64,000 nt of DNA from Cervus elaphus. Taxonomy: Eukaryota > Chordata > Mammalia > Artiodactyla > Cervidae. Positions 44,883 to 57,436 of this stretch are shown here, piece after piece. Each line of letters opens with the position of its first letter. The first letter of the stretch is position 1. A program made the translations under genes and the position numbers. The notes below the pieces were generated by a model that was not told the origin of the DNA, ran no database searches, and saw only the letters and a program-made list of their open reading frames with translations. Location: positions 33,329,001 through 33,393,000 of the forward strand of contig NC_057843.1 of NCBI RefSeq assembly GCF_910594005.1, given 5' to 3'.

Positions 44883-47800
44883 TCAAATAGATGTTTCAAG
44901 GAATCAAAAAAGAGAAAATGATACAATTTGCATTTTAACAATGTTATTCAAATTTGAGATTTCTGTGGATTTGAGGGTTGAATGTCTTGGTTGATAAGCT
45001 GAATTTTTGTGTTCATGAAAGACATGTTACAGTATCAAAAGATCCATGGATTTTTGCAAAAGTGTCTACCAAGCACATGACAAAATAATTGCTTACCAAA
45101 AAAAAAAAAAATTATCTTAACCTTCTAGGGAGAAACCTGGCCAAGCTTTGATAAGTTCTTGATCCTTTTATTTATAAGTCTCTGTGTGATTGAGAGGATT
45201 TTCAAGTTTATGTAGTCAGCTGTTTTCTCCTCGGCTCTAGGCATTGCTGACTTAAGCAACTCTGAGATATTATTTATCAATATTAAGTGCAGAACTATTC
45301 AGTTGCTGGTTCTTCATAATGCAGTGTACATGTGGAGCTGTAACCATTATATATAATTGGACTTGATTTTTTAGACATCCCTTGCTAAATAGCTTCATTG
45401 TGATGTAAATTATTCTGTGAAAAGTCAAGAGTTTAGAACATAAAGCAGAAATCCATACCATGTAAAGATTTTAGAATCTCAATTGACAAGCTACTTACTG
45501 ACCCACTGAAATGTCAGATAATGCATTTTAGGCATTTTATTAGAATTTCCATGGGAAATGACATTTGATGGCTGGAAATAATTTACTGGAAAATATATCT
45601 CTTAGGTTAGCACTGATTAAACTGAGTAGGTTGATAATACTAGGAATTAAATTATAGGAGGTTGGAAAAAGTGTCATTGCCAAATATTTCCTCTAGAACC
45701 ACTACCTTCACCTTTGTTATAGTTCAGAGTTTTGATACATTTTTAGCTTTCTCTCATGATTTTTCTTTAATTTTCTTTATTGTTATAAAATATTTCCTAT
45801 TATAAAAAGGAATGAAAAAGCATATTGTTTTATAAAGATGAGTAGTTACTATTAATCCTTCTTACTGCATTCATTATCTCCATACAGCCATTTATTCAAC
45901 AAAATTTTAATTGTGAAAACAAATTTTATGTTCACTTTCTTAAAAAAATAATTGAAAGGAAAAGAAGGTATAACTATTTCAGCTATTCAACATTTGTCCT
46001 TATAAAAGATATATCCCAGAAATAGTCTAAATCAGTTTGATAATTGAGCTTATAAATTGAGGGTCTAGGTAATACCCACAGAAGCTGCCATCCATATAAT
46101 GGGGTAGATAGTACTTCACATATATTATAAATTTCAGATGTACTTATTAGTTAACAGAATTTCAAATGTGAAAGCTAAAGTAGTAACAGACTGTAAACCA
46201 CAGTATGAAATGATCACTAATTCATCCACAAAGGAGAAGGCTAAGTGCAGTTGTTTGCAAGCTTGAGGAGCCAGAATCAGAAGGTAATTACAGTTTCAGA
46301 GACAGATTAATAATGCATTACAGCTTAGGTAGGCTCTGTCCCCTGCCCATCCTTTTGAATCATCTTACAGTAGCTCATGCTGATGGCTTGCCAGTAGACA
46401 CAGTGTGCTCTGCCACCTTTATTTCTATTTTTCTATAATGAATGATACCTTAAGAGTTGATCATATGATACTAAAAAAGGAGGAAGAGGAGGAGGAGGAA
46501 GTGGTGGTGGGAGAAGCCACAGCAGAATGCTTTTAGGCTGAGTTCTGGCTCTTAGAGTGAAACTCAGCACTGCTTCCAGATGTGTGAGTGGAATCATCAT
46601 GGCAGGCAGATTTTGCTAGATGCCTGAGAAAGATATATGCTCTCCTGCTATAGAATTTTATCTTGTTTAGGGCAGCAATGTACCCAGTTAAAAATATCCC
46701 TTTCCCCAAACTCTCTTGAAGGTCCCATAACCCAGTTTTAGCTGAGTAGATATGAGGGGACACATACTGAATAGAGGTCCTAGAAGAGCTTTGATTTCCT
46801 AACTAAAAGGGACTGACAAGGCTGCTAGGAACCCTTTGCCTTTTGATACACCCTCTATCTTACTGCTTATTTATTCCTGAGGTGGAGTCACTACATTGTG
46901 GTTGTAAGGCTGAAAGCTACAAATTGCGGATTCTCCATCAAGACAATTGAGCTAGCCTAGACCTCTGGTGATTTTCTAAGCAAACACTGACTATATATCT
47001 TCAGACGTCTTGTGTTGTGAGAAAAATAATCTCCTTTAGATTATGCCACTGTGGCTTACTGAACCAAGGTGGCCACTTACAGTCCTCTTGGATGCAAATG
47101 TTAGGAATGGAAGAAGAGCAAGTATCTTACCATTTGCAAAGGGCATGGCTTATAAGAATAATGTATTCTATCAAGTGATAGACCAGATATTACAAGTTTG
47201 ATTTAATTCACTTGAGGGAAATTGGCAACAACTAAACAGGTACTAGATATCTGAAGTCACTAACAAGTTAAATTTTAGATAAAATAATGCATCAAGGAAG
47301 AAATTATTATACTATGATGAAAATGTCATATCCATATTGAAAATTGAAGAAATAAAGGGCTGACATTTAGAATATATTAATTTCAGAGTATTAAAATTCA
47401 GCATTATATATATGTATCACATGCATGAGCCAAAGAGATATTTTACACTTTAAATTGTATAGTAAGATGTTGTGTATTGCCAACTTGAAGGCAACATAGG
47501 GGCTATATGGATTGCCCCAGAAGAGTGAGTTTTAGAATTTTTATCTGCTTGTTATTGTTTTTGTCTATTACTTTTACCTTATGTAAGTTGTATCATTTAA
47601 GAAAACAACTGATTTTACACAAAAATCTGAATTATTAAAATCTTCTTTCAAAATATCAAAATATTTAACAATACTGGGCCCACCTTCCAGTAAAGTTCAG
47701 CCGTAGCTAAGCAACTACTGTGTGTTCTTTTTAGTTTACTGTAGTATCTTCCATGACCTATTACTTTAAACTCTCTTTTGCTTCTGTCTCTGGTTTGTCA

Positions 47801-49465
47801 GACTGTTTAACTCACTTTATTTGATCTACATAGATATTTAAGTTGCAAACTTTATCAAGTGAAAATTTTACTTAAAGGTACTCCTAGGAGAGAATGTAAA
47901 ACTGTAGTATTTTAATAGTATACTCTGCAAGGTTTCATATTATCACTAAAAAAGATAAACTAATTCAAATATAATTTCAAATGACAACATAAAATCTAAT
48001 TAACTGATTAAATTAGGAAGATAACATTGGCAAGAATAGCCCCCTCCAAATTATTTTTTTGTTGCTATTTTTTGTCTCTACTTCACAAAGTACTGTTTAT
48101 AGCCTAGCTTTTTTTGCATTAGTGTTTCTATACAGCTCAAAAATGTGAAGTTTTGTTGCCAGTCTCACCAGGGAAATAAACCCATTGTGTGTGGAATTAC
48201 ATTTTCTAAACTATGCTTTAGCAAACTAATAAGGATCTCTGTTCAGAAAATAGAATGTGCTTGCCCTATGAATGCATGAATGTCTGTTGTTTTGTTTTCT
48301 TTCTTTTATTAAACTTTTAATAGTTAAGACTGTTTAAAGAAGCCTTAGGGATTACGTTTAAGATCTTTAATTAAAACACTCACCACAATGTAGACCGTTA
48401 GCTTCTTACTCACCTGGGAAATTATTTAGTAAAATAATTGTTTTTGAATCTGTACTTATCTTGCCAAGATTAGAAATGTTCTAACTGCAGTGCTAAGATT
48501 GTTTTTTATACATTCAGAGTAACATATTCCTTGTAACTTTGATAGGAAATGCTGTTATATATGTGGGGAGGAGGTAAATGTACATAAGAAAAGGTGCATT
48601 AAAACATATAATTTAACCTTTTGAGGGATGTACTGACTGAAGAAAATATGATCATATACATATATACCCAATATAATACATAGACATATAATGTAATAAT
48701 CTAACATAATTCCAGCATAAATTAGTAAATTTTCTGAAAAACTAGACCAAATTAAATATTTTACAATTAAAATTTTTCAGTATGGAAAAAAGATAGAGTT
48801 CCCAGTTCTCATCATGTTTTTCCCATTCATAGAAGCACACACAATTACTCTCACTCCTTTGTTCTTTCTTCCCATTTGTTTTCTGTTGTTCAACCACCAT
48901 TACTTAATTTTCAGTAACATGAATCATAGTGTGTAACCCACGCATGTGAGTACCATTCCATTTGGGGATTTTTCTTAGTCATTCACAGTTCAAGTGTTAC
49001 TATCATTGCAGTTGTATTTTTCTAAATTCCAAAGTCCCGTAATGTTTATAGTTGAAGACAAATGCTTCCTTGCTAAATTACTGGGAATACTACACTCTTT
49101 TTCTACTTTGTGAAGTAATGCACAGTGATCATTTTTACATGTATCAAAGGTATAGAACTAAGGTAATACTCACCTGAATCTTCTCTGTCTCTGTCTCTCT
49201 CCTAGTTTTGGAATTGTCCTGAGTTGGTTTCTTTTGCAGTATTTAATCATATTAGCCTCTAACTTGTAGAGAAAGATATTAATTAGGTATATGATATTTT
49301 ATATCAAAATGAGGCTTGCTTGAAAATCTGACAGTATGTTAAGAAAATTAGAGAGTGTGACTAACAATGTTTTAAAGCAATTATAAAATACATATCACTA
49401 TTGTAAATTTAAGACTCCAAATATTGTTTTTAGCACAATTTGTGTCTAAAACTTTATTGTTTTAG
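44883..49465. other. unique non-coding sequence, repeat-poor
   Basis: About 4.6 kb with no recognised transposable element and only a short GGA/GGT-rich tract at 46482-46510. Confidence 0.5.
46482..46510. repeat. GGA/GGT-rich simple repeat
   Basis: ggaggaagaggaggagga followed by gtggtggtggg; an imperfect trinucleotide tract. Confidence 0.85.
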
Positions 49466-49603
49466 TGTAAATGTCAAAGTGACTTGCCTGGGCCCCAAAG
49501 AGATTCTGATGACAGTATTCGAAAACTTAGGAAAACTCAAAGAGGAAAATATTATGAAATGGATGCAGCACGATGTTGTTCTGAGCAGGAATTAACTCTG
49601 TAA
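49466..49603 (+). other. candidate terminal coding exon (speculative)
   Basis: A splice-acceptor-like sequence, tctaaaactttattgttttag, ends at 49465. It is followed by 45 open codons and a TAA at 49601-49603. The reading begins CKCQSDLPGPQRDSD and ends CCSEQELTL. It is rich in charged and cysteine residues, not the poly-Leu/Phe/Ile frames typical of the surrounding AT-rich DNA, and no repeat is recognised here. I do not recognise the protein and no partner exon is visible, so this may be chance. It would enter in phase 0. Confidence 0.2.
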
Positions 49604-50403
49604 ATGTATTTCTATAAATGGCATAAACCACCAGCTAACAGCTGAGCCACTCTCTGGGGATCAACCAGCTTGAATACAAAATTGGGAGAGGCTGTAGAAG
49701 GAAGGTTAATTCTAGTCTACAGTTCCATAGGGCCTATTACAGTGCCCTGCAGAACTATAAAGGGCTAATGGACCAGGGTATGTTTTATTTTTACCCACAC
49801 AAATTATTTGGATTACCTTGTGAGGAAGTTTAAGGAGAAATGTAATGTCAAACAAATATTATGATAATAAGATTGAAACACTAAACCATACACAGTATTA
49901 AAATTCAAATACATTGTTTGAAAGTTCCAAAAATTTGATTTTGATTTATTGCTATATTATATACCATACATTAAAAAAATGTAAAAACCCTTTAGCTTTA
50001 ATAAACCCATTATTTTTTTTCTTATATGTAGCTATAGTTCTGTGCATGCATTATGATTTCAAAACAAGTAAATGTGTTAGTGAATGTAATGAAGTCAGGG
50101 CGTTTAAGACTCTAGATATCAGATTTTGCAAAAGTAAATAAATTTCTTCTTCTTTTGATTTAGGTTTATCTCATCTTAATTTGTATGAATGTCACATAGC
50201 AGGCTTCCCAAATCATGCACTCTGATTGATCTTATTTTAAAAACAAGCATTCTTGGGATAAATTTGGAAAACTTCAGTGATAAAATTGACATAAACATAA
50301 TCAAGACATTCATTTTGGGTGTCTCATATAAAAATGAATTATAATTGTATATGTTCTTATTGTTAAAATGAACTATATGTACATACATTTTAATATCAAC
50401 TGG
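49604..50403. other. unique non-coding sequence
   Basis: Nothing recognised. If the exon candidate just upstream were real, this would include its 3' UTR. An aataaa-like word is present in the cctttagctttaataaaccc stretch near 50000. Confidence 0.4.
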
Positions 50404-50852
50404 TGTTGGTCTTTCTTTCTGTCGGGGGGGTATGTAATTTCCTCAGTTCTGTCTCATCACAACAAAAATTTGAAGCGACCAGTGTTACAGCCCTCAGACA
50501 AACCGTGTCACAGCTCTTGGACAGATCAGTGTTACAGCTCCGTGTAAAGTCTCAGTTTTATTTAGAAAATGAAGGAAAATACATCATTGAGGCATGAGGT
50601 TATGCCTACCCAAAGGACACGAAAAGAAGAGACAGACCCCCGGCCCTTTGGCTCCTCTTTTTGTATGTTTTTTTTCTCCTCCCTGGGCCTGCTCTATGTA
50701 AACTGGGCTAGCCAGGAGTGCTGTTCATTCTACCCAAGGTCCTCACTCCAGTCCTCGGACCTTCTTTGTTCTATTTTCCGGGGCTTTTCCCATCCTTGTG
50801 TTTTAGCCACCACCATTCTGGACTCTTTTTTTCCTTTTCTAACTACCTAACA
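50404..50852 (-). mobile_element. solo-LTR-like sequence (endogenous retrovirus, probably ERVK-like)
   Basis: On the minus strand the block starts TGTTAGG and ends CCAACA. It has an AATAAA at 50557-50562 (tttatt on the plus strand) and a U5-like part of about 140 bp, which fits an LTR layout. No PBS- or PPT-like sequence adjoins it in the right orientation and no retroviral gene is present, so it would be a solo LTR. The flanks (aactgg, tttcca) show no duplication. The family assignment is from memory and uncertain. Confidence 0.5.
50480..50548. repeat. threefold imperfect tandem repeat in the LTR-like block
   Basis: Three units of about 23 bp share the core gtgt(t/c)acagc(c/t)c (cagtgttacagccctc, cgtgtcacagctcttgg, cagtgttacagctccgtg). 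Such repeats are common in LTRs. Confidence 0.75.
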
Positions 50853-51230
50853 TTTCCATATGTTTGCAAGTCTTTTTCCACCTACCACCTCTCACACCAT
50901 TTTCAGATGCATTTAGGTGGCTAGGAAGAAGAGTGAGACTGTACCCTGAATTAACCTTTCTCATAGCCCAGAAGAAATTTATGACTGAGGCCTCAAATAC
51001 CAGAGAAAACCTATAATTCTTAAAGGGGGGATGTGATACTGGACAGTGGTATCAAAAGAGAGATAATTTAGAATTCAGAGACAAAAATTCTAAGCCTGTC
51101 TCAACAACTTCCTTAAAATATTCTATTAATAATGGATGGTTCCTTGGACATTGGATAGTGTTGATCATAGTTGCTCTCCTGCCTTGGCTTCTGTTTTTGT
51201 ATACCTTTGGCTTTTTCCCTATTTGCCTCT
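50853..51230. other. unclassified sequence with a polypurine-tract-like site
   Basis: A purine run, taaagggggga at 51021-51031, is followed by tgtgatac. This resembles the junction of a retroviral polypurine tract with an LTR on the plus strand. No LTR end or env frame could be recognised, so it is listed only as unexplained. Confidence 0.3.
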
Positions 51231-51237
51231 CTGTCTG

Positions 51238-51271
<34 letters not shown>
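51231..51271. repeat. (TC)n(CA)n compound microsatellite
   Basis: tctgtctctctctctctc joined to a CA run. Confidence 0.95.
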
Positions 51272-51479
51272 CTGTCTATAATTCCTCATTTTCACTACAA
51301 AACTACTATCATGTGCATATATGTGCATATATATAATATTTTGTATAATTTTGTCTATCTATTTATCTACCTGTCTCAGCCTTAAGTTCTCTCCTAAACT
51401 TTAGGAATGCATTTCCAGTTTCCTCCCAGTCCCCTCTAATAGTACATGCAAGCATAAATCAAAGTTTCTGTGATAACAA

Positions 51480-51880
51480 CTAAACTCATCTATCTCTCTC
51501 CCCAATTCACATCTAATAAAATGATAAATCCCATTGATTCAGTTTCTGAAACATTTGGAAATTTTGCCCCATTGATTACAACATTATCCTTGTTGGGGAC
51601 ACATTTTCCTGTACTATGATAGTAATTATTTGTCTGGTCTTCATGCTTATAATGTATCCTTCCTTATACAAGTAAATTTTGCATTTATATATCATATTAA
51701 TATTTCTATAGGATAATTGTCATTCAATTTATCCCCTGCTTCATAATAGTCTGCATTCCCCCGCTAACTCAAGATCACAGTGTAAATTCCTTAGGCTGGT
51801 GTCAATCTTCCTTTCACCGTTATCTCTCCCTTTTAAGCTTCTGTCTTCACAACTGTATCTTCTTTGCCACTTATCAAATC
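51480..51880 (+). repeat. possible L2-like remnant
   Basis: Weak L2-type text (ataaatcccattgattcag, gtaaattccttaggctgg). Very diverged. Confidence 0.3.
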
Positions 51881-54045
51881 TCCAAAGCTCAAAAACTAGT
51901 ATCTGTATGAAGTTGGATAGAAAACCACTGGAGTGAGAAATGATCTGTCTAATCTGAACCTCCAGAAGGTTTTGCCTATGTCTTTCTATGGCATCTGCCC
52001 CAATAGTTCTTTCATAATTTAGAAGTCTCTCTCTTCACAGCAAGGAAAACTGTTACGGAAGGTTTCCAATGGGAAATGTTAGTTTAGCTGAATTTTGAAT
52101 GGTGGGTAGGATTTGACACAAAGAGAAAACTGATGAAAACATGTTGCCAGCAGAGGGCGCAATGCTTGCAGATTCATTAGAGTGGCTGTTCTGCTGCCTT
52201 GACTGGGTGCAGAAGGTTTATGTGTGTGCATGTGGTTGGGGTTTATGTAGAGCTCTAACCCAGTAGCTATTGAGAGATGGGTTTGTATTTCTTGCTAAGA
52301 AAAGGCTACTTCAATTAAATTAAGAGCTATTTGAATGATTTAAAATTTTGAAATCCCACAGATACTTGTATTTTGGAATAACCGTCAACAATTGAGCTTT
52401 GGAATAACCATACTAATAATAGTATAAAGCGAAGATGAGTCAAAAAATTTAGGCATTATTTTCTTCCAGTTAGGGAAATATATACATATATCCCTTGTCC
52501 ACATGTTGTACATTCCTATTTTCAGGATTTCATCCTGCCCCATCTTCAAATTTCTAATTATTAGCTGCAGTAACCTCTGAAACTATGTGAAGCTGTGTGT
52601 AAGAATCAGGATGGTTTCCTGGACTGAATGACCTAATAATGGAAATTTTGCTGCTACTTGGCATCTTCTTTGAAGCATCTTTTCATAATTCTGTCCCAGT
52701 CTCAAGTCCAAAAAAGTTTTACACAGAAATTGGTATGATTATTACAGGAGACAGTGAACATGGAGAGGACACATCTGATCGTTATTAGTAGTTCTGATAC
52801 TTGTCTTTATCTTCAGCCATCGTATGTCAGTCAGGACCAGTGACAGACTAAAAGATGCATCTGGTTTGTGTGTGTGAGTGTGTGTGTGTATGTATAGTTT
52901 CTAAGAATGCTTTTATTCTGCACAGAAAGCAATATAGTGACAAGAAATTTTGAATTCCATAAAATTACATCCCCCACCTTTTACACTTGCTGCTGAACTC
53001 TGACACAGATGCAACAAAATTTATTTTTCCAAGGTCAGTGGAATTGCACCTTTGTATCCTGTCCTTAGACTTTTTGGTGGTTTTTACTTTAATTTATTTT
53101 TCTTGTCTGTCTCTGACTCTTTTCTCCTTACATTTTTGTCATGCTTTTATATATAAAGCACGTAAGAGGAGGTAGGTATATAGAAGGCACTAGTATAAAG
53201 TTATGTACTAACTAGTTATATAAATGCAGGAAATGGGATGTTATCAGCCCTTCATTTCCATTTCAGGTAAAGAATGTAGACATATAGTTTTTAAAAGCAT
53301 TAGAATTATGAATTTTAAAACATCTAATACCAAGTTGTTGTAAAATACCTAAGACCTTTTCTCTTGAAAATCCATTTCTAATCCAACAAAACTAGAAGAC
53401 AGCTATGTATTCTACTGCATATTAGTTGTAATCAATACCTCCATACTTCTATAATACTAAAATGTTATTTTAATTGTATATGTGCTTACTTTATCAAGAA
53501 CAAAATCAATGTTTTAAGAAATCAATGTTCTTTGCAAAGTAGCCTCAAATGGATGAGGAAAAGTGAATGGCCCAAATATGCAGAAAGAATTGACTCTGCC
53601 TTTTGTACCAATGTTAGCACAGGAGCGTATAATGAAAAATCAATTTTAACATAAAATCTCATAATAGGTGTTCAAGTGTTCTCTCATCAAATAAGAGTAA
53701 AAAACTATGTCTGACTGCTGACTGTATTCTATATCACTAGACTGTGAATATTTTTATTTCTTCAAAGTAGGAACAGATGTCCGAGGTGCACAGTGACTAT
53801 GAGATGGATAAGACCTCTTCATTGGTCATCATATGAAATATTCAAGTGAGCAACTGCCAAAATCAGATGTCTATGCATGTGGAAGGTAGGGAGAGAGAGA
53901 AAAGAAAGGTGGTCTTAAAACTCTGTGATATCTCTTACCCTTTCTGACAGGATAAGGATAAAGCTGTTGACTTTAACTGCTTTACTTAGAGTGGTTAGCA
54001 GTGAAGACAGGGAAACCCGTTATGGGTAGCCTAAGTTAAGTTTTA
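51881..54045. other. unique non-coding sequence
   Basis: No gene recognised. An interrupted TG stretch lies at 52864-52894. Confidence 0.5.
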
Positions 54046-54256
54046 GTCTTATAGTCATGTCTCACTCTTTGTGACCCTTTGGACTGTAGACTGCCAGGCT
54101 CATCAGTCCAAGGGATTCTCCAGGCAAGAATACTGGAGTGGATTGACGTGCTGTCCTCCAGGGGTTCCTCCCGACCCTGGGATCAAACCTGCATCTCCTG
54201 TGTCTCCTGCATTGCAGGCAGATTCTTTACCAGCTGAGCCATCGGGGAAGCCCTAA
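54046..54256 (-). mobile_element. Bov-tA SINE
   Basis: Minus-strand Bov-tA: tggactgtagactgccaggc, caagaatactggagtggat, ctgcattgcaggcagattc, ccatcggggaagccc. Confidence 0.92.
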
Positions 54257-54332
54257 TAGCCCTGAAACTGTGAACTGATCCTGTACTATGGCTGAAGTAG
54301 AGTCTGGTTGTACCAGGAATGATACAATGCAG

Positions 54333-54335
<3 letters not shown>

Positions 54336-54371
<36 letters not shown>
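54336..54371. repeat. (TG)n microsatellite
   Basis: About 17-18 uninterrupted TG units. The open frames crossing it are artefacts of the repeat. Confidence 0.96.
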
Positions 54372-54372
<1 letters not shown>

Positions 54373-54589
54373 CCTACTTTGAAGATGATAGAATTCCTGT
54401 TGCTCAGTAGTTGCACAGTAATGGGTGAAGTTGTGGTAATAGCAATATCTGAAATAAGCTTAACCTTTTTTAAGGTACTTTTACATGCTTTATTTTTGTG
54501 ATTCTCATCCTCACGACATATGTCTCCGACATACTTATTAAATAAGTGGTAAATAAATTTAATAATGGAGGATAATGTGAATACACACA

Positions 54590-54715
54590 ATGCACAGTAA
54601 AATGGGCTGTATAATTGCACTTAATTTGATTTTGCAGATGAGAAAACTGAGCTTTAAGCAAAGTGAGGATTTTACTTCGCCAAATGAGTAGCAAGGCCAA
54701 AACTAATATATGCGT
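54590..54715 (-). repeat. MIR SINE, antisense
   Basis: MIR core tttgcagatgagaaaactga followed by ccaaatgagtagcaaggcc. Confidence 0.6.
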
Positions 54716-54933
54716 CTGAATGTGGAGCATGTTGCATTTTTGTTTGATTTTTACCAGTTTTTCAAACTGCCACTTATCATCCCCAAGCATGTAATTATGG
54801 AGTTCCTTAATTCTTTCATAATCAGTATGAAGATTGGCCCTGAGCTAGGAAGAAGGCACTGTGAAAACTAAAGATCTTCCCAACCAAGTTTAGAATATTA
54901 AGAGGGAAAAAGTCAAGACTAGCATCTTGTACT

Positions 54934-55209
54934 CGGAGAAGGCAATGGCAACCCACTCCAGTACTTTTGCCTGGAAAATCCCTTGGACGGAGGAGCCTGG
55001 TGGGCTGCAGTCCATGGGGTCGCTAAGGGTCGGACATGACTGAGCGACTTCACTTTCACTTTTCCCTTTCATGCATTGGAGAAGGAAATGGCAACCCACT
55101 CCAGTGGTCTTGCCTGGAGAATCCCAGGGACGGGGGAGCCTGGTGGGCTGCCGTCTATGGGGTCGCGCAGAGTCGGACACGACTGAAGTGACTTAGCAGC
55201 AGCAGCAGC
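54934..55209 (+). mobile_element. BOV-A2 dimeric SINE, recent
   Basis: Two BovA units in tandem on the plus strand, with the tttcatgcattggagaagg linker and a (GCA)n 3' end. A perfect 13-bp duplication agcatcttgtact lies at 54921-54933 and 55210-55222. Low divergence suggests recent insertion. Confidence 0.95.
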
Positions 55210-55222
55210 AGCATCTTGTACT

Positions 55223-56402
55223 ACTAGGTTAGAGAAGGAGAAGGCTGAAGATTACATGCCAAATATAAAGTATAGCATTATCTACATAAAGCACAATCAA
55301 AATAAAAACTGAAGAAAAAAAAAACTCAGTATAAATATGCTGAATTTGAATATCTGAAATTGGATCTTGCACCCACTTTTATGGGAAAGAGGCCAAATGG
55401 AGTTTGCAGTTGAAATTGGTTCACATTTGCCACACATATCCCTTGTGTGGCAGAGAGAGATTTAAGATGTATGTACAGCGGGTGACTCGAAGAAGCAGCT
55501 TGTTCTCAAGGCTGTTTTGGACTCAGCTGTCCTCTGTCCAGAGCAGCAGTGTGTTAATGGAGAAACCATCTTTGCAGGCTTTTGTGATTAAGAATCATTC
55601 AGACTTGTCAAAATTCCAGTATAGCTTTCCCTTGTTTGAAGACAGTATTACAAGGGCATCTGTTTAGGAATGCATAAAAACCCTGAAGGCTTATTGACAT
55701 GTGGGAGATGGTGGAACTTTAGCCAACAGCTTTAGAGTCCTTTGGGGTTTGTGGAAACATTTTCTCCAAACATCTGGGGAAGATCCAAACTTCCATTTAT
55801 TCCTTCCCTTTTAAAACCACCACACATTTCTTTTTCCTTTTCATTTCTCAGTGAACATTCCATTTCCCTTTCTTTTGCCACAGAGACATTTCTTTTTTCA
55901 CAGTCTTGTTTGGTAACCTTGTAATTTATTCACATTTTTTTCCTGGAACCCAAATAGATATTGTACTTGTTTGTAAAAATAGATATGCCTAATAGTGAGA
56001 ATGGGACTGTATTCTTTTGATATCTACTTCTGAAATCACATGTTTTCTATCTATATTTGTAGCAGTTGGCAGTGATTGGGAGAAAGCATATATAGGTCTT
56101 GACATTCCTTTGACTCTACATTAATGAATAATATGTTTCTTTTACTGGATTTCTCCTCAGTGCTACATATATCTATTCATATCCCACATGTATATTCATA
56201 AGCTTCACTTAGGGGCAAATTCAAAGAATCTGGTACAGATTTTGTCAAATTACACTCTTCTTCCTTCATTTTAAATCTCTTTACAGACTTGTGTCTGTAA
56301 AAAGAATGATTTATTCGTGAAACACCATGTTAGCAATTGTGAAAATTCCTCACCTAGATTGTGTGATACCCAAAAGTCCTCTCTATTTTTTGCAATAATA
56401 TA
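55223..56402. other. unique non-coding sequence
   Basis: Nothing recognised; open frames at 55404-55667 and 55742-55924 show no familiar motif. Confidence 0.5.
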
Positions 56403-57171
56403 CAGTTCATTTCAGTTACTCAGTCATGTCCGACTCTTTGGGACCCCGTGAATCACAGCACGCCAGGCCTCCCTGTCCATCACCAACTCCCAGAGTTTAC
56501 TCAAACTCATGTCCATCGAGTCAGTGATGCCATCCAGCCATCTCATCCTCTGTTGTCCCCTTCTCCTCCTGCCCCCAATCCCTCCCAGCATCAGGGTCTT
56601 TTCCAATGAGTCAACTCTTCACATGAGGCGGCCAAAGTATTGGACTTTCAGCTTCAACATCAGTCCTTCCAATGAACACCCAGGACTGATCTCATTTAGG
56701 ATGGACTGGATGGATCTCTGTGCAGTCCAAGGGACTCTCAAGAGTCTTCTCCAACACCAAAGTTCAAAAGCATAAAATTTTCAGCGCTCAGCTTTCTTCA
56801 CAGTCCAACTCTCACATCCATACGTGACCATGGAAAAACCATAGCCTTGACTAGACGGACCTTTGTTGGCAAAGTACTGTCTCTGCTTTTTAATATGCTG
56901 TCTAGGCTGGTCATAACTTTCCTTCCAAGGAGTAAGCGTCTTGTAATTTCACAGCTGCAATCTCCATCTGCAGTGATTTTGGAGCCCCCGTAAATAAACT
57001 CTGACACTGTTTCCCCATCTATTTGCCATGAAGTGATGGGACCAAATGTCATGATCTTCATTTTCTGAAAGTTGAGCTTTAATCCAACTTTTTCGCTCTC
57101 CTCTTTCAGTTTCATCAAGAGGCTTTTTGGTTCCTCTTCACTTTCTGCCATAAGGGTGGTATCATCAATAT
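56403..57171 (-). mobile_element. BovB LINE, 3' 0.77 kb
   Basis: Minus-strand copy from the BovB 3' terminus (tcagtcatgtccgactctt) to the region of the YADD box (ccataagggtggtatcatc), where it stops. The reading on the minus strand keeps DDTTLMAESEEE and [17 protein letters not shown]. The frame is interrupted near 56775-56800, and a gap falls around the CES motif. Confidence 0.92.
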
Positions 57172-57299
57172 ATGAACGTATTTCTTTCATGGACTTAGAA
57201 AGTTTTAGAGTAAAAAAATTTTGAGAGTAGAGGAAGAAATAGTTAACTCATGAAAAAAGGAAATAAGTGGAGAAAAATTACAGGAACAACTTCTCCCCT

Positions 57300-57436
57300 C
57301 AGCTCAGTTCAGTCAGTTCGGTTGCTCAGTCGTGTTTAACTCTTTGCAACCCCATAGACTGCAGCATCCCAGGCTTCCCTGTCCTTCACCAACTCTTGGA
57401 GCTTGCTCAAACACATGTCCATCGAGTTGGTGATGT
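57300..57436 (-). mobile_element. BovB LINE 3' end, 137 bp
   Basis: Minus-strand terminal piece ending at catcgagttggtgatg, cut at the same kind of position as the piece at 34207-34349. Confidence 0.88.

Noticed and set aside
51231..51271. Overlapping Leu/Ser- and His/Thr-rich open frames near 51113-51385
   Set aside because: Produced by the TC/CA microsatellite in several frames at once.
54183..54620. 145-codon reverse-strand frame
   Set aside because: It runs through a Bov-tA, a (TG)n microsatellite (giving a His-Thr repeat) and unique AT-rich DNA; no coherent protein.
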